Assembly: GCA_947652605.1 (NCBI GenBank)
Contig: OX393577.1
Location: 36,583,466 to 36,647,465, forward strand
DNA: 64,000 bases
From: Elmis aenea
Lineage: Eukaryota > Arthropoda > Insecta > Coleoptera > Elmidae
Direction: 5' to 3'
Of the stretch, positions 55,790-64,000 are shown piece by piece. The position numbers were made by a program, and so were the translations under genes. Within the stretch, counting starts at the first letter, position 1; every line of letters starts with the position of its first letter. Below the pieces are notes generated by a model. That model did not search any database. It saw only the letters and a program-made list of their open reading frames with translations, and was not told the DNA's origin.

Positions 55790-56345
55790 GGTATGCAACG
55801 ATTAATCGGTAATCGGCGGTATTTATCGGTTCTCATAAATTTAATTCTGCCAATAGATTGAATTATAGACAAGTTTTATTTTTTAACTGTTATGCTAATT
55901 TTTGTCTGTCTGCTGATGTTGCTATTTATTGATGCAAAGACAACAAACAAAATAATAATTTTGATAAAGACGCATGTGGTTTTGAACTACTATAACACCC
56001 TAATATATTTAAACAAAAATTGAATAACTGACGACACTTTCATGTAGCTTGAAAGTGTTCTGGTGCTTTGACAATATAATGTAAAAAGATAAAAAAGTTT
56101 CTTAAGTTTAAAAGCATAACCTACTTTTTTCTTTTTAAAATTGTTTTATGGAGTACCTATATCACGAATAAATTAGGTAAAATCAAAATTGTGTCACAAT
56201 AAACAAATATTATGAGTGTATTAAGCATGTAACCTAATGAATCATATTATGTAACCGTCAGTAATCCGTCGATTAATCAGTAATCGGCCGATAAGTGAAG
56301 GGCTGTTTAATCGGTAATCAAAATTTCGCTTATCGGTGCACAGGG
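55790..56345. repeat. Inverted-repeat element with GATTAATCGGTAATCGG ends
   Basis: TGCAACGATTAATCGGTAAT at 55795 and the degenerate inverted pair around ATTAATCAGTAATCGGCCGA at 56272 and CGCTTATCGGTGCA at 56327 suggest an AT-rich MITE. A similar fragment lies at 8222-8290. Boundaries not certain. Confidence 0.45.
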
Positions 56346-56559
56346 CCGCCGCGTGCAAACTTAAAAAAAACAACCGCTGAATGCAAATAAAAAATTAATC
56401 ATTTTTGTAATTATTATATACATTTAGTAAAGTATAAAGAATAATAAGACAAAACAAAACAAATATATCACACATGAAAAGTAAAGTATAACATTATACC
56501 TATGTATATGTGTATAAAAAATGAACAGTGCAACAAGATAAGTTTGATGAACCTGATAC

Positions 56560-57230
56560 TATATCATAATGCTAAAACGAACCACACCATAATGTCATCA
56601 GAAGTTATAGTCTTGCTGTTAAAGAAATTTTGGATTCTGATTCAATAAACCATGAACCCGAAACTGCGAATTAACTGTCAATTTTAATGTTAGCGATCCA
56701 AGTAGTTGGCCGAAATATGTACCTAATCATAAAAATTAGAGATTGTTTAGTTGGAAATAATTGTTCTCGTCAAGTAATAGGGATTATCCTAAAGACGAGA
56801 ATCATATTATTATTGAATGTTACCAAATGGAGAAAAACTCACAAGAAGTTATTTAGTTTATTCCAAATCGCGATGAACGTCTTTTTTTTTAAAATCATTG
56901 TAAAATATTTAATGATCAACATACACAACTTACTAATGAATACGGTTGTCTTGATTGGAAACGGTACAAAATAAAGCGAACTTAAAATGTCGTTAAGTAA
57001 TAAATGTTTGATTAATTCAACACAACAAGATGTTATTTCTAAAGCCATAAAAAAATATTTCAGAAATAGTTAAGAGTCAAAATATTGTTCTTTAATTTAT
57101 GATGCCACCCTGGACTTGAGCTACACAGAACAATTGACTATTGTTATTAGATTTGTTTATCGCAATAAAGATACAAATATCGCGAAAATTGTAGAACAAT
57201 TTTTGTGTTTTCTGTATGTAGACTATTATG
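56560..57230 (+). pseudogene. hAT transposase relic (TTF zinc finger / DUF4371 type)
   Basis: Across shifting frames the plus strand spells SSWPKYVPNH, PNGEK-like, QLTNEYGCLDWKRYK, then YDATLDLSYTEQLTIVIRFV and NIAKIVEQFLCF. These follow the order of the TTF-type zinc finger and DUF4371 portion of ZMYM-like hAT transposases. Many stops and frameshifts. It lies about 400 bp before the glucan recognition protein's first exon. Confidence 0.78.
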
Positions 57231-57624
57231 TACAAATTTAATTTGAAATAAGACACTAATCAATGGTGAGGCTCGAAAATTAATTATGCCTCACACATAA
57301 TAATTTTTAAAAATTTACCGTCAAAGAGAGAAAGTCGAGTCATTTTTAAAGTGTTGCGCTAAATCACCAAGTGTTTCAAACTTTTGTCGTTTTACTATAA
57401 AAATATATTTTAAGTTTATAAATTTATTGGTTTTCAAATTGTGTTGTACAGACAAAATTTGTTTATTATTCATCAACAAAAATAATGTGATAAGCATAAT
57501 GATAGCCTTCAACAAGTTGTAGTTCAACAAGGTCATAAACTATGCTAAACAACTTGTTGGATCTCGATGACAGTTTAATAAGACTGCAGCAGTTGACAGT
57601 GGTTCGGAGAACGTCCAAAATAAA

Positions 57625-57748
57625 ATGTACGAAAAACTTGTTTGTGGTTTCATTTTGGTTCAGTTTATATTAACACAAGCGCAGTATCAAGTTCCACCCG
57701 TGAAATTAGAAGCCATCAAACCTAAAGGAATTAGAGTTTCTATTCCAG
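57625..57748 (+). CDS. Glucan recognition protein exon 1
   Basis: 41 codons: signal peptide MYEKLVCGFILVQFILTQAQ, then the first CBM39 strand ending RVSIP. The leftover G pairs with AT of exon 2 for Asp42. Confidence 0.9.
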
Positions 57749-60700
57749 GTTTGTATTGTACTGATTTTAAATGAATGAATACATTCAGATTTACCATTAA
57801 TAATTATTTTGTTGTTTTTATTAAAATGATTTATAGCATTTCATTGCCTCGGGCCAATAAGCAGGAATTCCCTAATGATATCACTCACTTATATTTATTT
57901 TTACAAACCATTGGTGCATCGATTTAAGCTAATAACTATACAAAAATTAAAATGTCTAGTGATGCATTATCAGTGTCATTAGTATGTACACACAGCATCG
58001 TTAAAAGATTATAAACCAATGCTTAATGCTGGACACTCACGATCCAACGCCGCAGTACAATTGTGTTGGATGCGACGAAATTGAAGGATTTTTAACCGTG
58101 TATGGCGCGATTCAGCAAGATTGTACGATTGGGACTGCAGACAAACAAGTAATATTTTCTTCTATTTTCTGTTGTTACACAAACGGCTAGAGTTGCTAAA
58201 GTGATATTTTCGTTCGAATTTTCAGCACGATTGCAAATTTCATACTGCCAGATTGTAACGTGTATGGCCTCATGCGACATCCAACAGAATCGTACTGCGG
58301 CGTTGGATCGAGTGGTCAGCATAAGAGAAGTATTTTTGCCCTTACAAGCTGTATAATAATTTAATTTAGTGTAATTAGATTAATTTTAGTTAATAATGTT
58401 TACCATATTACACTACACAAGTAGAGGAAGTTTGCCGATAATCTTATTCATTTAAATATCTGAAAAATTCGTTGCAATGAGAAGCCGAAAGAACCAATTT
58501 ACTCTATACTGGGTGTAAACCAATCGGACGCATCACGTCTTTTTTACTTATATAAAAATATCTAAAAAGTCATGCAACACTTATTTTTAAGATATAAGCC
58601 TTGACTTTTTTTAAATGGCAACCATGGTTGGCTATGGGTTCATTAAAAAGAGATTTTTTTCTCGTTTCATTGATGTATGGTTGTTGTGAATGAAAAATCT
58701 GATGTTTATGATGAGAACAACAAAAAACGTGGCCACGTTTTTGATGTTAAAAAACATATTTTGCTGTTCATTTGCAGTTTGCCGTTAAAATGCATATTAA
58801 ACAAAAACAAAAAAAAGGGGGCCCTCAGACTGGAGGCCCGGGGATGTAGCAAAATCATAAATTATAATAAAATGCAAAAAATATCTTAAATTAATAAGTT
58901 TTTAATTTTTTGTGTTTAATTGAGTAGAGCTAGTTTATTTATGTAATGTTTTGTTTTTCTTTTCAATTGCAACTATTATTATACAATAGTATTGTAATAA
59001 CTTACTTCTTTTTAAAGCTAAACGTAACAAACCATACCTCAATAAAACCAGAACTTTTTTTTTTAATGAACCCATAGCCAACTATGGTTGCCATTTAATA
59101 AAAGTCAAGTTTGGCTTATATCTTAAAAATAAGTGCTGCATGACTTTTTAGATATTTGTTTTTAATTTTTCGTAAAACTATCCACAGAAATCATTTCACA
59201 TTTTGATTTTAACCTAGGTGGTTATGGAATTAATTACTGTTAAAAAAATTGTTTGTTTTACTTTTTCAAAATATACAAAAAAGTTGAAGGTGTAGGTCAA
59301 ATGTCAAAATGGCATTAAATTCCTCTTGAAATTCTGCTCAACTTTCCTAATTTAACCGTCTATATGTAAATCTTATAATAACAAAGTTACCCATACAACA
59401 CATGTAGATTATCGTCAATATGTCTTTTAAGGGGATGCTGTTTGAAGTAAATATAAAACGTATACAATAGCATTTGATTTTATGTTCAAAAAGTTATCAA
59501 GTTTTAAACAGTAGATTTCTTTTAGATGTTACCCATTTTGCTGCATACATTTTTCATATCTTTTGTCATAGGCCTCCGGGTCTCATCACATGGTGCAACA
59601 TTTTCACGGAAATTTAAGGCATTTTGTAATAACTTTTTTGATTGAGTACCACGATATTTCGCGAAAAGGGTACCTGAAAACTTTGTACCGAACAATTCGT
59701 TAATCGCATTCTGTCAGAACTCTCTATCTGGAGAAAATGCAGTTTTAAAACAAACGTAGATTTTTCATCGATTATGGTGCAGTATGACTAGTCACTCCAT
59801 CTTGTTGAAACCATGTCCCGTTGATAATCTCTGGGTGTTCGGCAATTTAAGGCGTCAAAAAGCGCTTCATTTGGACATACTACTCTGCTGTTACTGTAAA
59901 GTAATTTCCATTGTTGTTCTCATGAAATAATGAAACAATGACTGAGGGGATCAAACAAACGATTCGGCATAGTGTCTTAAATTTCTTTGGTTATGTTGCT
60001 CCTTGTGATGGGCGACCTACGACCAAGTATGAAGAATGTGTGCAGCGAAATGAAAATCGCCTTAGGAGTGCAGTGTTCAAAACTTGATAAATCTTTTAGC
60101 ATACATTCAAAGGCTATTTTATACGTAGCATATATTCTTTATACAAAACGATAAAGCAAATTTACGCACATTTTGCTTCTGTTTTGGTTTTAAATCATTT
60201 ATAAATAAAAAAAGTAATTGCAATATTATTAAATTTTGATGTGATTGGGTTCGAAAAACGCAATTTGGCTTCAATATGTATACTCTAACCACTCTAACCT
60301 ATTTTGGTTCCTAGGTGCAATTGTATTATTAGTGTAGGAAAATGAAAGGAAGTGAATTAAGTGAAAGAAAAATTCATCTCGTTTAGTATTTGATTGCCAA
60401 CTTAATGTATTTTATAGATTCAGATAAGGTAGAATTTTTTGGATTTCATGGTAAAATCAATAAGGAAATAGGTAATGTGGAAGAAGGTGAATTTTTTGGA
60501 GAAGTGAAAAGTTCTCAAGATGGTTATTGGGTCTATTACAACCCCAACATTGAATTAAAACATGGCGATACGGTGTATTATTGGGTCTTTGTTCAACGAG
60601 ATCGCCTTGGTTATCGAAAAGATAACGAAAAATGGGAAGTAAAAGGTACTCCTGTAAATTGATTCTAATAATAATTTACAACACAAAACGTTTAAAAGTT

Positions 60701-62968
60701 TAAAATAAATGAATCGTATTTTATTTCATTATTATTGAATTGATATTTACGAAGATTTCTTAAGTGGATATTTTTTTTAGAATTAGTTTCATTATCGTCC
60801 TTAGTGCAACAATGCTCAAGTACACAAACAACTATAGATGGTGGAAAGAGCAGTTGCAGTGGAAGATTGATTTTTGAAGATACGTTTACCAGTAATTCTG
60901 TAAATTCTGAAAAATGGCAAGTGGAGCATCGAATTCCTACTTATGTGCCACCGGTAAGATACTTTAATTTAACTTTAATTGTTTAATTTTTTGTTTTTAA
61001 ATGATGGAATCGCTAAAAGAAAAATTTAGTTATAAATAAATGCTTAATTATTAAGACATATTTTATTATTGCACCGGGTGATTCAGTTGGCATGTGACAC
61101 CCTTACAGTTTTTTTATAGACTAATTCCAATAACTTTTTACGGTATCAGCATAATAACATAACATACTTTTGTTCTTAAATTTAGTAAAAAATTGAATTT
61201 TAAATTTGATTTTATATAAAAAGCAAAGAACATTTTGAGAAAAATAAGTTTTAAAATTGTAGTATGCTTTTAATAATAATTGTAGCAACTATTGTATTTG
61301 ACACATAATACTTAAACACACTGAAAAAGCGCGATCATCGGTAAATCTTAGGTTTTACCGGTAAATCCTCGCATTTACCGTGGTGAGGTGGTGAAAATCC
61401 GAAGTTAGCTTCATTTTCATAGCTTAAGTAAAAAAAAAACTTTAACCAACCTTTAAACTGACCCGCTATTACTGACCAAACGAACGAAGGCTTAAGATTA
61501 GTTAAAGCTTTTTTACACGAAAACAAACGTTAAAGCCTGAAATGGAACTGTTTACAAGCTCCCCACAATACCCCACTATGCTTTAAGGCAGTAGTGCCTT
61601 TTGATTTGGCTCGCGACAACTTTTGATGTGCCTCATTTTCTTTAACATATTACAAATTTTTATTGTTTGTGCATTAAAACGTTTAAAATAAAAATATTAA
61701 ATTCTAAATTGGCTCGAGCCCAGTTAAAGGTTGGGCACCACTGGTTTAAGGGCTAGAATTTTTCTGTGAAACCTAAGATATACCAATTTACGGTCTTTCA
61801 CAGTAATACATACAGTACAGTACGGGTCTAGGAACATTCTTCGCCTACACAATTCTTCGCCGCCACAATTTTTCGCCGCATACAAGCATATTACAAATTT
61901 TATTTGTAAATGTGATTGTTTTTATTTATAACGTAATTTTAACAGATTATTTTACATTAGCCTAAAGTTGTTTCTTGTATATTAGGTAATACTCCTGCTT
62001 TTAATATCATGTTTAAAAATTGCTACATAAATAGCGTATGTTGTAATTTTAAATCTTGTTTATGTTAGTACGAATGAAAATTAAAATTACCTAACCTGAC
62101 CCAGCCTAACCTAATATAAAATAATCTGTAAAAATTTGGTTATAAATAAAAACAATCACATTTATAAACAAAATTTGTGATATGTTTGTATGCGACGAAA
62201 AACTGTGGCGGCTAAGAATTGTGGCGGCGAAGAATTGTAAGGCGAAGAATTGTGTGCGAAAAATTGTGGACGAAGAATTGGGGGGGAAGAATTGTGTGCG
62301 AAGAAAGTTCCGGACACGATACAGTACATATAACTTGTGTTGTCATTATTTTGCGTTAAAAAACTGATATTTCCAACAACAAATTTTAATAGATGGAAAA
62401 TATAGGTTAAAAATATGTTTGTATACAGCAGTGGATGCTCAAATTTTATTTAATTTTATTCCGCTGTGTTATGATGTTGAATTGTATCTTCATATTGTAT
62501 TTTTGATATAATCGATTTATTCCTTAAATTACTAGTTATAAAATATTACTTTATAATATTAGGTACATACACACATTTAAAGAAAACAAATGTATGCCTT
62601 TTAGGATCATGAATTTTCATCTTACCAAGATTCAGATGATACCAGATTTATACGAGATTCAAGGTTATTTTTAAAACCTTTAGTTGAAAACAGTATAAGA
62701 GGAGAATTAAATTTAGGAAAACGGTTAGTATTATTTAAAAATATCATAAAAATAATTTTTACTCAATTTTATTACATGAAAATAGTATGCAAGTAACAAT
62801 AAAATTTTAGATGTACTGGAAAAACTGAAGTTGAATGTAGTTTTAAGCACTATGCTGTATCTTTCCTTCCACCAGTGAAATCTGCCAGAATATCATCAAA
62901 ATTTTCATTTAAATATGGAAAAGTCGAAATAAGAGCTAAGCTACCAGCAGGCGATTGGATATACCCAC
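57625..62968 (+). CDS. Beta-1,3-glucan recognition protein (CBM39 + GH16), 5' part
   Basis: Secreted haemolymph pattern-recognition protein that binds fungal or bacterial beta-1,3-glucans and feeds the Toll and prophenoloxidase pathways. Exons: 57625-57748, 60418-60645, 60781-60953, 62605-62723, 62811-62968, all GT-AG and in phase, giving 267 residues. The gene continues beyond the window. Residues 1-20 are a signal peptide. About 22-120 are the N-terminal CBM39 (KGIRVSIPDSDKVEFFGFHG, DGYWVYYN, GDTVYYWVFVQ). After a linker, the GH16-like domain starts with CSGRLIFEDTF and SEKWQVEHRIP and goes on to LPPVKSARISSKFSFKYGK and AKLPAGDWIYP. The GH16 catalytic Glu region lies outside the window. I therefore cannot say whether it is an inactive recognition protein or an active glucanase. 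No defect seen. Confidence 0.93.
57863..57872 (-). promoter_or_regulatory. Candidate NF-kappaB (Rel) site in intron 1
   Basis: Reads GGGAATTCCT on the minus strand, a full match to the insect Rel consensus GGGRAYYYYY, about 115 bp after exon 1 of an immune recognition gene. Several such matches are expected by chance in a window this size. Confidence 0.3.
58022..58329. mobile_element. 308-bp MITE with 50-bp inverted ends
   Basis: GCTGGACACTCACGATCCAA, CGCCGCAGTAC and GTTGGATGCG on the left mirror CGACATCCAAC, GTACTGCGGCG and TTGGATCGAGTGGTCAGC on the right. No duplication could be fixed. In intron 1 of the glucan recognition protein gene. Confidence 0.78.
58540..59425. mobile_element. Deleted DD40D-family element
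   Basis: Right part 59066-59420 follows the full terminal repeat of the 38340-40633 transposon (AACTATGGTTGCCATTTAA, ACCCATACAACACATGTAGA). The left part 58545-58660 is its inverted inner half (TTTTTTTAAATGGCAACCAT). The middle has no transposase. Termini are worn (GTCAATATGT instead of GTCACCCTGT). Confidence 0.75.
59530..60080 (-). pseudogene. Second mariner-type transposase relic
   Basis: Minus-strand frames with stops show HENNNGNYFTVTAE, YVQMKRFLTP, HPEIINGTWFQQDGVTSHTA and DPEAYDKRYEKCM. The FQQDGxTxHT block is the second catalytic Asp region of an insect IS630-like transposase that differs from the DD40D family. In intron 1 of the glucan recognition protein gene. Confidence 0.75.
60418..60645 (+). 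CDS. Glucan recognition protein exon 2 (CBM39)
   Basis: Encodes residues 43-117 of the glucan-binding domain, with aromatic strands (WVYYN, YYWVFV). The donor is AAAAG followed by GTACTC. The open frame runs four codons past this to a stop, but only this donor keeps phase with exon 3. Confidence 0.9.
60781..60953 (+). CDS. Glucan recognition protein exon 3 (linker, GH16 start)
   Basis: After a T-rich acceptor. Encodes LVSLSSLVQQCSSTQ, then CSGRLIFEDTF and WQVEHRIPTYVPP. Donor CCG followed by GTAAGA, phase 0. Confidence 0.9.
61075..61140. mobile_element. Single end of the 1993-3328 foldback family
   Basis: CACCGGGTGATTCAGTTGGC then TGTGACACCCTTACAG resembles the end at 1993/3328. No partner found. 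Confidence 0.45.
61589..61743. mobile_element. 155-bp hAT-like MITE
   Basis: Ends CAGTAGTGCC and GGGCACCACTG, flanks CTTTAAGG and GTTTAAGG (seven of eight equal). In intron 3 of the glucan recognition protein gene. Confidence 0.78.
61824..62318. mobile_element. 495-bp foldback with GAAGAATTGTG subterminal repeats
   Basis: Begins GGGTCTAGGAA and ends TTCCGGACACG, flanked by GTACAGTAC and ATACAGTAC (eight of nine equal). The left arm has ATTCTTCGCC units and the right arm GGCGAAGAATTGTG units. The inner arms mirror each other (TTTTATTTGTAAATGTGATT at 61897 and 62150). Termini are like those of 10430-10961. In intron 3 of the glucan recognition protein gene. Confidence 0.82.
62605..62723 (+). 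CDS. Glucan recognition protein exon 4
   Basis: DHEFSSYQDSDDTRFIRDSR, then LFLKPLVENSIRGELNLGK. This matches the GH16 segment after the first strands. Ends CG followed by GTTAGT. Confidence 0.88.
62811..62968 (+). CDS. Glucan recognition protein exon 5
   Basis: CTGKTEVECSFKH to AKLPAGDWIYP. The donor is CCCAC followed by GTTAGT. The next exon is outside the window; intron 5 contains the hexanucleotide MITE. Confidence 0.9.
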
Positions 62969-63215
62969 GTTAGTATAAATTAATTTGATAATAAAATTAG
63001 ACAAATTAAAAGTAGGTAGTCTCAACAAAACTGCAATGCATTTAAAGTGCTAATCATAGTTTGTCAGTTTAATTGAATAGGATTCGTTTTACTGACACCA
63101 AAATTAGGTGCAAGTATTTTATACACTTAAATATGTGACGTAAAACATCTAAATAGAAAGAAAAATATATTTTCATCTAGCTTCGTGTGCTACAGTCGAT
63201 AATCATTATGTAAAT

Positions 63216-63659
63216 CAGGGCTGCGGAGTCGGGAAAAAAAAGTCGACTCCGACTCCGACTCCGACTCCTGATAATTTTAGTAGGTCGACTCCGACTCCGA
63301 CTCCGGAAAAATTAAATACTAAGACATTTTATGGTGTGTAATATAAGAAGAAAAAAAATAAGTATAAAAAAATTATTTAAAATTTGAGTTTTAATTTTGC
63401 GGCAAAGGACCACCTCGCAATTGTTTGTTGTACCCGGAGTCGGAGTCGGTACATTTTTTCCGACTCCGACTCCGACTCCACTGACCAGAAATTTCTCCTA
63501 AACTCCGACTCCGACTCCGACTCCGACTCCGACTCCGACTCCGACTCCGACTCCGACTCCGACTCCGACTCCGACTCCGACTCCGACTCCGACTCCGACT
63601 CCGACTCCGACTCCGACTCCGACTCCGACTCCGACTCCGACTCCGACTCCACAACCCTG
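63216..63659 (-). mobile_element. 444-bp hAT-like MITE with GGAGTC expansions, copy 2
   Basis: Perfect 8-bp duplication ATGTAAAT at 63208-63215 and 63660-63667. Ends CAGGGCTGCGGAGTCGG and GGAGT-complement then ACAACCCTG. Inverted relative to 12475-12829. One arm has expanded to about 25 hexanucleotides (63505-63650). Long Ser-Glu, Ser-Asp and Ser-Arg frames here are artefacts of the repeat. In intron 5 of the glucan recognition protein gene. Confidence 0.9.
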
Positions 63660-63667
63660 ATGTAAAT

Positions 63668-64000
63668 AAGCACGCTTAATACAGGAGGTAATTATTTACA
63701 AACACATATGAATCAAACAAACTCCCGCTATAAAAAAAAATCGATATTATATTTTACTGATTGTGAGTTATTAACGCACTAAATCAGATTAAAATAATGT
63801 TCAAAGCGGTTACTGCATTTTAAATTAAATTAATTATATCGTCCACACTCATTGTAGCATAGTTCATTCTTGAATAACAAATGTATACGTATCATAGTTA
63901 ACTTAAAAATTACATTACGCTAAAAATAACAATAATTGAATGTGCATGATTTTATAAAAACGGCGCAACAGAACGGCGAACCTATGGACTATCTGAATAA
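63668..64000. other. Intron of the glucan recognition protein gene to the window edge
   Basis: No exon recognised before the window ends. Confidence 0.5.

Noticed and set aside
56687..56974. 95-codon open frame
   Set aside because: It is an out-of-frame reading of the decayed hAT transposase, whose family motifs lie in other frames.
60646..60662. Stop codon directly after the CBM39 exon, suggesting a short secreted CBM39-only protein
   Set aside because: The donor at 60646 joins in phase with an exon encoding the expected linker and GH16 start; intron retention remains possible but is not shown.
63377..63673. Long Ser-Glu, Ser-Asp and Ser-Arg frames on both strands
   Set aside because: All are frames of one hexanucleotide array within a MITE with perfect 8-bp duplications.

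Overview
This is AT-rich eukaryotic nuclear DNA from an arthropod, most likely an insect. It carries four protein-coding genes with short, well-placed GT-AG exons, set in a sea of transposable elements. The gene families (trehalose/sugar MFS transporter, palmitoyl-protein thioesterase 1, PICK1, and a CBM39-GH16 beta-1,3-glucan recognition protein) point to an insect. A beetle-like genome is my guess, but it is not proven by the sequence. There is one 200-N assembly gap at 41223-41422.

Layout. Positions 1-18.5 kb contain no confident gene. They hold foldback elements, MITEs (short non-autonomous transposons), and LINE relics. Positions 18644-20518 (+) hold a two-exon sugar transporter. Positions 22409-36703 (-) hold PPT1 in five exons; its 7.8-kb first intron contains a decayed LINE broken by a 3.2-kb foldback element, and its second intron contains a 1.2-kb hairpin element. 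Positions 36.7-42.8 kb are intergenic: a degenerate and a nearly intact copy of a Tc1/mariner-like transposon, then the gap. Positions 42831-53460 (-) hold PICK1 in seven exons. Positions 53.9-57.6 kb hold a small foldback with a helix-turn-helix ORF and a hAT transposase relic. Positions 57625-62968 (+) hold the first five exons of a beta-1,3-glucan recognition protein, which runs off the right edge.

The four genes are separate loci with no operon logic. They act in sugar import, lysosomal protein depalmitoylation, membrane trafficking/scaffolding, and haemolymph immune recognition of glucans. Exon junctions were worked out by reading phase across GT-AG boundaries and by family knowledge; no transcript data were available.

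The most unusual material is in the mobile elements. (1) A 3.2-kb foldback at 30333-33553 has 8-bp target duplications and an ORF that ends in a ubiquitin-specific-protease-like His box; the inverted arms include the end of that ORF. (2) Two foldbacks at 10430-10961 and 61824-62318 share termini and 9-bp target duplications but carry unrelated subterminal repeats. (3) Two hAT-like MITEs with 8-bp duplications carry GGAGTC hexanucleotide expansions. (4) Several TA-flanked elements share TACAGGGTG ends but have unrelated long arms. (5) A 927-bp foldback has a 52-codon HTH ORF in its loop and a 6-bp duplication.
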